Source: Corythucha ciliata (lineage: Eukaryota > Arthropoda > Insecta > Hemiptera > Tingidae). From it: a DNA stretch of 64,000 nucleotides. Positions within the stretch are counted from its first letter, which is position 1, and each line of letters opens with the position of its first letter. The stretch is from the NCBI GenBank assembly GCA_038030265.1, contig CM075937.1:23622001-23686000 (forward strand). Direction: 5' to 3'. This document shows positions 52,446 to 63,410 of this stretch, piece after piece. The notes below the pieces were generated by a model. That model was given only the letters and a program-made list of their open reading frames with translations. It was not told the origin of the DNA and made no database searches. A program made the translations under genes and the position numbers.

Positions 52446-52488
52446 ATCTCGCTCCGGTAGCTGGCTGTCGAATAAAGTGCATTTCAGT
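52446..52488 (+). repeat. Dispersed ~42-bp module, copy 2
   Basis: This is TCGCTCCGGTAGCTGGCTGT then CGAATAAAGTGCATTTCAG, with its inverted partner at 53,717-53,757 in the opposite arm. It is the same module as at 38,063-38,105. Confidence 0.7.
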
Positions 52489-52555
52489 ACTACGAAGTTC
52501 GACGTTTTCAGTTAATTTGTGATTATTCGAAAAAAATTACTACTTAGTAAGGGGT

Positions 52556-52680
52556 AAAACCGGACCGGACCGAAAAATGATAACGTCTGAACCGGACCGG
52601 GACCGGACCGAACCGAAGACCGGACCGATAAAAAAGGACTTGGACCGGACCGGACTGAAAAGGACCGATTTTATTTTGAG
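52556..52680 (+). repeat. GGACCGGACC short-period repeat
   Basis: This is an irregular array of ACCGGACCGG units (AACCGGACCGGGACCGGACC and similar). A smaller matching cluster lies at about 53,520-53,575 on the other side of the TTAA element. Confidence 0.8.
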
Positions 52681-53125
52681 TCTTAAATAAAATATCGCTG
52701 GAAAACGTTCACGAAATAATAATTCGAAACGAAGTAAATGAAAGTAATAATCCTTGGCTCACAAGATCTATGTTTGCATTTTGTGGGTTATTCAACCCAA
52801 AAATGCTTCACTTTTGAAGGGAATAAATTTACAGCACGTTTACATCCGACCCAAAAGTGGGGTAACAACGGGATTGCCCCTAATAGGCTAGTAGAGCTAG
52901 TCAAATCGCTGAAAAATGGTACGAGGAGGGTGAATGTGGATATAAGTATAGGTGTTATTCTGTGGAAGGAATTTCGATATCCCCCCACCCCTTTAAAAGG
53001 TCTCCGATCCGCCCTTTGATGGTTGTGTACGTCACGGCATTCCATTTAAATACTCGAGTCTTTAGAAGCACGCAGTTCCTGCACGAAACGAATCCACATA
53101 ACAATTTTCTGTTTTTCTCTATTAA

Positions 53126-53518
53126 GGGGGAGTTGTACATGTGTTTCCTCGACCCCCTCCAGTCATACCTCGCCTACTCGGCGTTACGTAAATTATCGCC
53201 GTAGTTCTGCACCAATCCTGGATTTTAAGGTCTCATTTTAATCTCCAGATAATTCCGCACGACCGTTAACTCTTCATTTTTCATATTTCACCCCTAAAAC
53301 AACTATAAACCCCTCTTAAACTTTTACCCTGAAAATTCGAGCTCTTCCGACGTCTTATTTGGGAAAGCAAGACTTAACGTGTGTGCGGAATTGCATGGAG
53401 GTTAAAATGAGACCTTAAAATCCAGGATTGGTACAGAACTACGGCGATAATTTACGTAACGCCGAGTAGGCGAGGTATGATTGGAGGGGGGTCGAGGAAA
53501 CACGAATGCAACTCCCCC
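53126..53518. mobile_element. 393-bp MITE with TTAA target sites and ~135-bp TIRs (piggyBac-like)
   Basis: TTAA flanks both ends (53,122-53,125 and 53,519-53,522). The left end GGGGGAGTTG and its right counterpart CAACTCCCCC begin near-identical inverted arms of about 135 bp that share CCTCGCCTACTCGGCGTTAC and GGATTTTAAGGTCTCATTTT, separated by about 125 bp. TTAA duplication is the hallmark of piggyBac-type insertion. There is no transposase, so the element is nonautonomous. Confidence 0.88.
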
Positions 53519-54131
53519 TTAAGGACCGACTTTTTTCGGTCCGGTCCACACAAGAAGACCGGGCCGGACCGGAATTATTCACAGCCCAGACCAAAATAAA
53601 ATTGCTAGGCTAAAGGACGGTTCATCCCTACTTATAGTGTGACTATCCACTTTTATTTAGCAATTTCTGCCTAATAATCGCTAATTTACTGAAATTCGTA
53701 GTAATGAAATACACCCCGTTCGACAGCGACGACAGCCAGCTGCCGCGGCCGGAGCGATATCTTTTGATGCTTTGGTGAGCGTTCATATTCACTTCCATTC
53801 CAAGGACCGCTTCAGATGAGGTTTTGATGAATTTTGAATAGGAAAATTCACAAATTTTTCTAACAAATTGTCATTTCTGCCGAAAAATCGCCAATTAATG
53901 AAACAAACGGTTATGAGCAATTTTTAAAGGGACACGTTCAAGAAGTTTTTCTGATCCATGGGAAGTCGATAGGCGTAGATATAGTATGGACAAGTGAGGG
54001 TTGACTTGTATTGAAAAAATTAATAATCTCCGTTTCGCATAACTCGGAGGAGCTGCCGAGAACACAGAAAATAGTTGTTTTTTGACGAAAATAGAGAGAC
54101 CTGACAGAAAAGAGTGTGCTCCTTCCGAATC

Positions 54132-54745
54132 GTGGGAGAGTCACTGTTTTGAATTGTTGCGAGTTCTCTCGAAGACAGTGTCCGCGGGCGTTCTCAGGGA
54201 AGTTGATTGTGGACTATTCCACTCACGAATGACTTACGCGATCCTAGCTTGGGGTCACTCGGCTCATCTAGACAGAGTCTTTGGTGTGCAGAGAAGGGTG
54301 GTCAGGGTATTGGGTGGTGAGGGTTACCGGGAAGACTGTCGTCAGTTGTTTAAGGTTCTGAATATGACTGTGATAAATGTATATTATTTATGTTTCTCTC
54401 CGTGAACATGTTGTGATTTATTTGTTAAAGGCAATGAAATTCATTCATATCTGACTAGAAATAACTGTGATATTAGATCGAACCGTCGGCGGCTGAACAA
54501 AAGTTGTTATAGCTTAAATTATTGGGGAATAAAATTTTATTATGCTATGCCACAGCGCTTTAAGATACTGAAATGAAAAGAGTACTGTAAACGAGTCAAG
54601 CAGTGGTTGACTGAAAATTTTTTCTATTCGTTCGGGGAATATTTTGGTTCTGCGACTTCTGCGAGTAAATTGTAGGTAGATAACTCAACTATTGTGATGA
54701 GTATTTACCGATTTGGTGATCATACAGAATAAAATGAAATGAAAT
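54132..54745 (+). mobile_element. 5'-truncated non-LTR retrotransposon, reverse-transcriptase C-terminal remnant
   Basis: The translation from about 54,132 contains GLFHSRMTYAILAWGHSAH and the segments VFGVQRRVVRVLGG and YREDCRQLF. This is the typical tail of Jockey/CR1-type reverse transcriptases. The frame stops at 54,405. After a frameshift, coding resemblance resumes at about 54,433 (SYLTRNNCDIRSNRRRLN, later AMPQRFK), with a further stop. The insert ends in an AAAATGAAATGAAATGAA-like tail. Flanking GAATC at 54,127-54,131 and 54,746-54,750 looks like a target duplication, because the opposite foldback arm reads through this point without the insert. It is a dead copy. Confidence 0.85.
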
Positions 54746-54897
54746 GAATCCATTGCCAAAAGCTGCAGAAAGTCAGCTGGGAAGCGAGTTACTCGCATTC
54801 AGTCAAGGAAAATGATGTTATCGCAAATGAGGTCTACTTCTACTTATTTTTTTTCTTTACACTTATCTTATTTACACTTTCTTACACATCCACCCTG

Positions 54898-57680
54898 TAT
54901 GTATACCAATACACTTGAGCTCTATTTGAAAGTTAGAAAAAAGGAAGTCCCCCCCCAAACATAGAATTTTCAGGTGTAAAAGGGGTCTCTTAAATACATT
55001 CACTATTAAGAAGGATAATAAGTATACATCATATAAGATTAATTCCCTGGGGCTGTATGTGCACGGGCCGTAGATGCACAAGGCAGCAAGAATTTCCAAC
55101 AAATTCAGAAATACCGCCCAGTCTTTTTTAAAGTTTACAAATAGACGCACAAGAGACGAAAAATCATTAAAACCCTTTGGAAAAAATAAACAAACAATAA
55201 AAAACAAAACAGAAAATGGAGGCTCTCAGTGTTATTTTAAGGACGAGGGAGCAATAAAAGGGTTGTGGAAGCGAGAAAAGAGGAAAAGGTATGGAGGAGT
55301 TAACGAAGAAAGAAACACTTGTCACGTTTAGAAGATGTTTCCATTAAGAGCCAAGCAGGCCCAAGGGCCTACCTTTTCCTCTCTTTATACGTTTAAGGCT
55401 TAGGGGGGCCTTATTCTTGCTTTTTAGCTTTTTTTTTCGTGTTCAATAATAATTATTCATTGAAAAAGCCCCTCCCAGACTTTCCTCATAGTTTTGGTGG
55501 CGTGGGGGGGGGGAGGTGTAAGGAGACAAAAGAGTAGCTACTGCTATAGTCCGCACTATATAGTGAGCGCCTTATTTTTGGTTCGCATTAAATTGTTATC
55601 GGCGTACCAAACATTTAGTTATTTCCCTAGGGGTTAAGTAAAAAAGGCTTTGTTTTTCGTAGCATTGTCTCTCTTGAGCCAAACAAAAACTATTGTACTC
55701 TCCGGTGCGAGTATCAAGGGAAATTGATCCGCGAGGCTCTTGATGAATTTCAAACACGCGAATCCAAACGTTTTATTAATTCAACGAGATTACAAGAAAA
55801 CCTTGATCCCCCCTCCATTCCACCTTCTCACGGCTAATTTCTCCTCCTAGGAATTTTCTCTTTTCCTTAATTGAAAGCGATATGAAGGATAAAGAAGTTT
55901 AATAAGCCATGAGTGTTTTAAACGAATTCTGAGCCCGTTCCTTTCTCCGAAACTTGATATACCTATTTCCCTCTCGCGCCTAATTTAAACTTTCACCCCC
56001 GCTTCAGTGTTCGACCAAAGTAGATGAGGGGTTTAAAATGCCTTGAAACGAGTGAATAATGAAGTTTAATTCGTGAAAACACCGTTTTGGATGAGAGTTG
56101 GGTATGATGCGGAGAGGGGGTGAGGTCGTTTTAACTATGCACGGTGACTCTCGCGCGGGATCCAGGCGAAAACGAAGTTGAAGGCACGGCATGAAGGGTT
56201 TGATAGGGGAGCGGAAAGGGGTTTTTGTCATCGCCTCTCGTTATTGTAGCTTCACAGCTTGGGAGAACGGATTAAGTTGAAATAATTAATATAAAACGAG
56301 CTTTTGGATTATGACGCGGCTGAAGCTTTAATTCCTATGAATACACAAATAGGAGTTTTTCACTGCATAAGTGCGAACGTATTGGTCGTTGTTCCAGGCT
56401 GTTTTAAAAATGGATAACAGCCTTGAAACAACAATTTTCCAGCCTCTCGATGTTGTTCAGACTTTTCCTACTTTCTCCAGATTTTGAATTCTCTCGCGTT
56501 GAGCTGCAATATGAGGGCGCCACATCCCACCGGCGAACTATACTGCACTGCGGTGTGGGGTTTCTGTGAAATTTGTTACCAAAAGAGTCATCACAAGTCA
56601 TTGTTATTACTATATTTTGTCGTTGTTGTACATCATGTCAGAGCACGTGATGAGTAAACCGACTCAAATCGTGTCTTCCACTTTATGCTCTAACCAAGTT
56701 CCTTCTTACGTCAAATAACTTGCGTCAACTTCAACTGTTGTAAGCTTCACACCCTTCAAGAATATCCCCTTTAGCCCTTCCATAACCGCCCCTTTTCGCG
56801 TCTTCATACTCCGCAATCTCACCCAAGCCTTATGAATCAACAAAAGTGTCAAGTTTGCACCCTTGAATGTCACTCAAAGCTCTTTAAGTTCGTCTTGTTT
56901 CATTAAATCCCTTCTTTATCGTCTTCTTCTGTCTCGAAAGACAAACATTTCAACTTCAAAGACGAACGTGTGCACGTGAAATGTATACTCTGGCTGTTGC
57001 TCGTCATTTGGTGGATCTTTAAAATGACAACTGACTGAAATGGGTGGGCAACGGAGGACAATCAGAAGTGGCGTGCTAAATGAATTAGTCCGTGGCAGAT
57101 GAGTGTTATTAATTTATACACACAAAAAAAATGAAGAAGAAATAAAAACATGCTTCCCCCACTCCTATCCATCAACCAGCGAGCACATTTCAAATGAAAG
57201 AGCAAAGCGCGTGCACAGCGAGAACTTTTTTACTAATTGCAAATATATTAAGGATCGTATGTGTGTGTGTGCCTTAGAAGAGATAAAAGCCCTCCCGTCG
57301 GGTAATAAGAGGTCCAATATATCACACTGTACCTGGGCGGGAACTCCCTCTCCCATGTTCTTATCAATTATGTACCTTTCCATTTCCGACGAGTCTCACC
57401 CCCTCCACGCGTTCCTCCTATAACTGAAAATACCACTATGGTGTGCAGTTAGAATAGAGGGGGGGATCGCTGTTTGAATGATTAATTTAATTAATAACGC
57501 CGCATGTGGAAAAACGATATGAAAAACATAGCAATTGTATGAAGCGCGGCCGCACAAGTCAGTCACCTCTTGGCAGACGATCATTAAGAAGAAATTAATA
57601 AAAGTAAAAGCTTAATTATATTTTAGGGGTTGGATTTGGTTGAAGAGAGGGTTTTAGTGGGTGGCACACACGTTCGCCTC
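54898..57680. other. Intergenic, no gene seen
   Basis: No exon or family was recognised. It contains a 12-bp palindrome CACTATATAGTG at about 55,553 and short homopolymers. ORFs up to 111 codons have no supportable identity. Confidence 0.55.
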
Positions 57681-57725
57681 TAGTTTATACGAAAGGGAAG
57701 ATACCTTTGCTTTTACTAATGACTG
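57681..57725 (+). repeat. 45-bp exact direct repeat, copy 1
   Basis: A 45-bp stretch starting TAGTTTATACGAAAGGG and ending TTTTACTAATGACTG is identical at 59,194-59,238, 1.5 kb away, with unrelated flanks. Confidence 0.85.
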
Positions 57726-59040
57726 CCCAAGATCTAAAGATATAAATCTCCTATCAGGATTTAGAGCTTTTCGTTCTGCTTTTCCGCGTTTTCCCACTTG
57801 GATTTAAACTTGAGGAAGGGTCGACCAAACGATCGAGTGCGTGATGAAGAGGATGGTGGTGGGGGCGCTTGAATTTAGGCGGTGGAAAATGAGAAACGGA
57901 ATGGTGTGTGGATGGGGAGAGGTGGAGGAGATACTAAATCGCCTTTTCCTGGGGAAAAGTAGAACAGAACATCTCTCCAAGGCCCTTCTCCGCGAAAACG
58001 GAGAACAGGTGACGCACAGCCCCCTCGAGGTGTACTTTCCTGCAAACCACCTATATATATGCTAATCGCCTTTTAAAAAACATTATCTTTTTTCTCCGTC
58101 CACCCCCGCCCCCTCATCACAGCCAGGCTTTATCTCAGTTTTTGACTCCCTCGACTCTTCTTTTATTTACTTCTTTACCCCTCTGTCACTTTTCTCGTGA
58201 GTGTACGCGTATGGGTGCGCGTTAAAGTGGATTAAGCAGAACGAGTGAATCTTGATCTTTTGTTCGACTTGTTTCTTTTTGCAAAATAGAAAGCAAAAGC
58301 CGGGTCGTCTCAAAGCGCTTCTTCCCCTTCCCCCCTTTTTTGCCACAAACAACGAGAGTTCAATATTTTATGTGCCTCGACTATGTGATCTTGAATTCCT
58401 TGTTGCACGTACAGGCACGAAAAAAGGATATACTTCTTGCCTGCGATGAAGCCACGTATCGCCGGCTATAGAGGTGCCGTTTTTTTATCCCCCTTATTTT
58501 CACCTTTTTTTCGGCGGGCTGGGTTTTATACGTATTGTCATTGACCATATTTTCTATTTCTCTCGTTTGGATTAAGGAGTGTCTTAAAAAGGCGTTGGAG
58601 AGGTGGAAGAGGTCGTAAATATAGGAATCGATGGTTGTGGAGAGGGGATAGGTGGAATATATAAAACATGGAGCGAATAAGGAGCTGTTTTTTTTCTTCT
58701 CTCTCACTTTCTCTCTCCTCTTCACTCCCTCTCATCCAAGGCACTCGACGACTCGGGTGGACTGGCGAGAAGAGGAGTTTGTCTGTATATCTTGGAATTA
58801 GGAAGAAAGCTCCCTGGAGAGCCAGCAGAGGTGCAGTAAACACCAACTTCAAACCGACCCTGTTCACCACTCTAACCACTCACTCGGCATCTCCCTCCCC
58901 GTAAGAAGGGAGGTACATAAAAATGACAATTTCCTTTTCGAAGGAGAATTAAATTTCCTATAAAAAAATGTGAAAAAAGGGAGAAACTGTGGGCATAAAT
59001 AAAGGAAGGCTTTGATGCAAGAAACAGCAAGGCACTCTAC
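57726..59040. other. Intergenic, no gene seen
   Basis: Low-complexity pyrimidine-rich tracts occur (58,690-58,735 and 58,320-58,340). ORFs of 113-142 codons overlap one another on the minus strand in different frames and show no recognisable domain. Confidence 0.5.
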
Positions 59041-59043
59041 GCA

Positions 59044-59143
59044 TGGGTCATCTTGGTTTCGACACGAACTCGAAGGGGTTCGCCTTAGAAACTTTGTTCC
59101 AAGAGAATCGTTTTGAGTTCGAGTCGAAACAAGGCGACCCGTG
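59044..59143. repeat. ~100-bp imperfect inverted repeat
   Basis: GGGTCATCTTGGTTTCGACA then CGAACTCGAA at the left pairs with TTGAGTTCGAGTCGAAACAA then GGCGACCC at the right, giving arms of about 28 nt with a few mismatches. It could be a small MITE or a transcribed hairpin. The ORF across it is a by-product. Confidence 0.55.
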
Positions 59144-59193
59144 GGTGGACAAGCCATGGTTTTGTAAGGAGCTTGGTGTTTATGGCTCCTTGA

Positions 59194-59238
59194 TAGTTTA
59201 TACGAAAGGGAAGATACCTTTGCTTTTACTAATGACTG
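59194..59238 (+). repeat. 45-bp exact direct repeat, copy 2
   Basis: This is identical to 57,681-57,725. It lies 50 bp beyond the inverted repeat at 59,044-59,143 and 0.75 kb downstream of the LAP-B stop. Confidence 0.85.
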
Positions 59239-59987
59239 AACAGTTTTACCTAACACAGTTGCTGGCCTAAGCTCACCGGTCGGCTTCATCATTCATCTTC
59301 TTGTCTTCTGTGTTGTTTGAGCTCTGTCAAGAGAAGGGCGGTAGAAAAACGAGAAAATCTTATTTTCTTCTTCCAGCACGCCAAGATCAATAATTACACC
59401 TCACAATCTCTCAACTATGTCAACTCAGAATTAGCCCACCCTCCCCCGTAATGACTACTACCACTCAAGCTCTTGGGGATTTCAGCCCTGGATAACTTGT
59501 TTTCCCTGGAAAGGTCCTCTTATAATTCTCTAATTGCAAGATATGCACGAGGTCCTGCGTCCTCCCCTCCCTACCATCCTCTTACTGCCACCTAACGACC
59601 AACTTCCATTAAAAGCCCTTGAGGACACCGCCCAGAGAGTCGCCACCCAGTACCGGTCTGTACGCGGTAGGGAATATTAATGTAAGATATATGTTCGGCT
59701 AATGAAGTGCTAGGAAGAGAAAGGGTTGGTTTGGCCCTTGAGGAAGTTATGGAAGGGAGTGATAAAGTAAAACTCGGGTTAGGGGTTGGCCTGAGCGTTA
59801 TTAAGACTCAAAACCCCCCTGAGAATTTTACATGGTTGTTTGCCAGAGTTCATTAAAAAATGCCTTCAATTAGTTTGTGTATTAATATATATTTTTTTAG
59901 AAACAATATAGACGTGTGACAAGAAAGACGCAGGACATTTTCGCCCCCATTTTTTTCCGGGCTCACTTTCGTACAACCCCACCTTGA

Positions 59988-62255
59988 TTAACAATCATCC
60001 CCTTTCTCGTGCGGGCAGGCCAATTGGTACAAGAATTGAATGATAGTTCTCGTCGGACGCCCGGTCATGACGCCTTTACGAAGGTACGGGTGGCCGATTC
60101 CATTCGATAGCAACCCAGTGCCGGTAATGTCGATGAGAGCGTAGTCAACTTCGTGGAGGAATTGCTATTTTCAGGACGTGGAGTTCAGATTAGTTTTGGT
60201 TCTAACAAGTATTTGAGGGTGGGGGGGGGGGTTTACTTTCAGAAAAGCGGCAGCCAAGCAGGGTCCACCCCCTATGGCACATCCCACGTTATTGACGTCA
60301 ACTCCAACGTAATCTGTGAAATGAAACAGAGTTGGAATGGAGGGGTCGAATTCAAGTTTCTAATTTTCCAACCTGTTACTCTCTCGCTATAATATTTGTA
60401 CACTGGCATTCTCCAGAGCCTGTCTCCAGTTTCAATACCCGCGCGTTCCAGTTCACGCCAAACTGTTGACGAATTCGTATAAGTTCCTGATGCCGCAGTA
60501 CCAAGAGTCTTCCTCATTCCAGCTATTTACAAATTGGGAGTCGTTTTATTTTCAGAAAACTACACCCCCCCCCCCCACTGTGACCACAGTGGAGCTTCCC
60601 CTCCCCGCTCCCATTTTTCAAGCTCTTTGGTTGCTTAGATTTCCAAACGCTTGTAAGCCGGGACTGCTACCGTGGGTGGAACGTACGAGTCAACGATGCC
60701 AGGTTGATGACCATGCAAGGCTTTTGCGTGATAGTGTAAGACAGCGCGTCCGATAAAATGATGCGTCCCTCGTTGTCAGTGTCATCGATTCTTATCGTCT
60801 TCCCATTTCGGGCTCGAACGACATCCCCAGGTCTTGTCGACAAGCCTCCGATTGCATTCTCGCACACGGGTATTAAACCTTACGAATTTAAAATTAGGAA
60901 GAGAGCCTTTTCTCACGCAAATTGAAAAAATGTAATAATAACCGGTGACGTTGATCGGAAGAGCCATTTGAGCTATGCATTTAATGGCTGCGACTATAAC
61001 CGCACCTCCTGCCAGATCACCTCGGTATTCAGACATACCTTTGCAGTCCTTGAGGCACAAACCACCTGAATCGAATGTAATTCCTTTGCCTGTTCAAAAA
61101 AAAGCGATCTTTTGTAATCATTCAAAACCATACAATTTCGGGTAGGCAAGGCACTCACCAGTTAAAACAACAGGCAGGTCATCCGGGCCCGCGCCGCAGT
61201 AGCCGATTTCGATAAAAACCGGTGGCTCGCAGGATCCTTTCGCCATCGTCAAAAATGCTCCCATAAGTTTTGATTCGATCCAATCTTTATCGCGGACTTC
61301 TACTTGAATCCCGCAAGGGCAAAGGGCGTCGACTGCCGCCTGTAAAAATTAGGCCGGCATTCAGGCGTCCGTGAATGTGATCTGGTTGGGGAGAGGGTAA
61401 TGCGGATTTTGTTGATTACTTGAGCAAAAATGGACGGTGTCATTAGGTTTGACGGAGTCTCTTCCAGCCGCCTGGCTAAATTTTGAGCGTCGGCTTTCAA
61501 TTTACCGCGTTGCCAACCGTCGTTTTCATCGCTATCGTGAAGCTCCAATCTAACTTCGTTCTTTCGATTTTCTGGATTTTTGAATTCTTGATACCGCCAA
61601 CCGGCCAGAATTGAGCCCTCTGCGGCCGCCTCGGCTGAGGTAAATCCTTCGACGAAAATAGTCGAAAATCCCTTTTTTTAATTTAAAAAAATGGTCAATT
61701 GCCCATTGCCAGTAACATTGGAACTCACGGCGTCCTGCAGGGCACGAGTTCCCAACGCCGACACCCATCGTATATTCTCTTTACATTCGTCCAGTCGCTC
61801 CAACTCGTTAATCCCAATGCCTTCTTTGCCTAAATTAGCGACGGCGACAGCCGCAAACTCCGGACCTACGTTGCTGTACAATTGGACGTCTCCTCGTCTC
61901 AATTCAGTCCTGCACGTTCAAGTTGGTCATGAAAAAAATGACACTCATGCCACCCCCAGAACTGCTGAAGTCAAACCCTTTTATTAAATTCATTAAGGCG
62001 CCTTGATTTTTTTGATCGTATCTCAAGAAAGCTCCGGTTGGTCTATAGTCGTCAGTTGAACACCCCTCGTATACCCCCAGTACCAGCCCTTTCTAAGGTG
62101 TTAAGAGGCGGTGGAAATTTGAGTTCTCCCGTGCCTTTTACCCCCCTTCAAAAACTCACCTTGCCCGATCCACCGGAGCATTCTCCACTAGAATACCTCG
62201 CCCAGGTCAGCGATGACGAGGGAACAACTTTCAACAACGCCTTGTTTCTCAACAT
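59988..62255 (-). CDS. M17 leucyl/cytosol aminopeptidase, LAP-B
   Basis: This is a complete ten-exon gene for a 522-residue M17 aminopeptidase, paralogous to LAP-A. Exons are 62,255-62,160, 62,092-61,977, 61,909-61,729, 61,671-61,420, 61,339-61,159, 61,089-60,943, 60,878-60,687, 60,522-60,373, 60,313-60,237 and 60,164-59,988. Catalytic and metal residues are Lys277, Asp282, Lys289, Asp300, Asp359, Glu361 and Arg363, at bovine LAP spacing. Residues 1-32 have Lys, Arg and Ser but one late Glu, and an ARYSSG stretch like a mitochondrial cleavage region. The ATLTGA loop reads ASLTPG. The C-terminus ends LACPHE...DC, as in LAP-A (ACPHE...DC). Intron 7, of 164 nt, contains a long G/C homopolymer. 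No canonical AATAAA was seen close downstream, though an AATATA variant lies about 100 nt on. It is probably active in mitochondria or cytosol; substrate is unknown. Confidence 0.95.
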
Positions 62256-63400
62256 GTCTAAATCGAGATGCTCTTGGTCTTGTTGGTTTTGAATTAAACG
62301 GGAATTTCCTCTTTTGAAAGCTTTGTTACTCTAGAATTTTGCTCATCGTAGAAAAATGTTTATATTGTGTGAAAATGAGGGGCGAATTTTTATTGGAAAA
62401 ACTTATGATTTGGTTTTTGCATTTGTGACGATTTAACTATGAAAAAAATCATGTGGTGGATATCAGTTTTAGATTAATTTTTTTTTACTAAAGTGAAGTT
62501 TTATTTACGAAGATGTATGGAGTTCAATTTGCAGGTAGTGGAGAAAAAGTGAAAGGAGCATAGTGATTGTGTGGCAGGGGGGTGATGTTTGAAGGGCCCA
62601 CTCAGCGGCTGACAACAAACAAGGCTCTTGGACCATGGGATATTAATGCCCTAGATATCCTTTTTTCACCCCCTCACTCATTCTCTCTCGCTTTTGCCCT
62701 TCTGGTGTTTGCCCTTCACGTTGCCCCCCTGCCCTTCTCAATAACAGATGTGCTCCTGAATAATTGATTCAAAGTGAATCAACTCCGTGCACCTCCACCC
62801 CACCCCTCTCTTCACGATTCTGGTCTTCCTCATGAAAAGTATTCTTTTGCTCAGCTAAAAAAAAAAAAATGTTAATCAGCTCCGGTTACAAATTGCTTTG
62901 CAACAATAAGAATGGGGAGGGCTAGTTCAACTTTCCCCATCACTCCCCCCCTCCATTCCACGCTCGCAAACTCGTCTACTGTTTCTTTCGCTGTTAGAGC
63001 ATACGGCCACAGTAATGAACTGCAGTTTTTATTGTGAAGGCGTGAATGGGTAGGTTAACTCCAGGGGGTAGAGGGGACGTGATGGATGAAAAAGTACTAT
63101 GGTGAGGGGAAGGGGGAGGCTAACGACTCGTCGTAAAGTTGATTTTTACAAATTGCCCTTATCGGAAGAGGAGTGAGAAGTTTCGAGAGAGAGAGTGAGT
63201 GGAATAAAGAAAACTGGTTGAAATGACGTATCCAGTTAATTCGAGTAACTTAACAAGAAAGTTGAGGGAATGATGGCTGAAAAGGGTTTGGGGGGGTTTT
63301 GTTTCTTAGTCATCAATTGAGTGATTTGAAACGTTAGAAGGAGAGTAAAATGGGAAAAGTAAGAGACAAGAAGACTCAGATGGCTATTTGAGTGGATATT
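62256..63400. other. LAP-B 5' flank, no further gene seen
   Basis: This is AT-rich sequence upstream of LAP-B with a CT-rich block near 62,665-62,700 and an A12 run. It presumably includes the LAP-B promoter. No coding exon was recognised. Confidence 0.55.
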
Positions 63401-63410
63401 TTCATATTTA

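Larger units (their letters stand above)
51390..54897. mobile_element. 3.5-kb foldback composite with CAGGGTGGATG-type ends
   Basis: The left end CAGGTGGATGCGAATAAG and the right end (inverted CAGGGTGGATGTGTAAG) share AGAAGTAGACCTCATTTGCG just inside and are flanked by TATA or TA. Inner arms continue: 51,970-52,560 pairs with 53,570-54,130 plus 54,746-54,800 in inverse, through CCTGACAGAAAAGAGTGTGC and AGGGACACGTT. The centre holds ACCGG repeats and a TTAA-flanked MITE, and the right arm holds a retrotransposon fragment. ORFs on opposite strands near 52.0 and 54.1 kb resemble each other because of the inverted duplication. Confidence 0.75.

Noticed and set aside
51782..54144. ORFs with a shared RPDRKECA motif at 52.0 and 54.1 kb
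   Set aside because: They arise from the inverted duplication of the foldback arms and have no coding support of their own.
58864..59292. 142-codon minus-strand ORF and an overlapping plus-strand ORF
   Set aside because: Both cross the 59,044-59,143 inverted repeat and the 45-bp repeat, and neither shows a family motif or splice logic.
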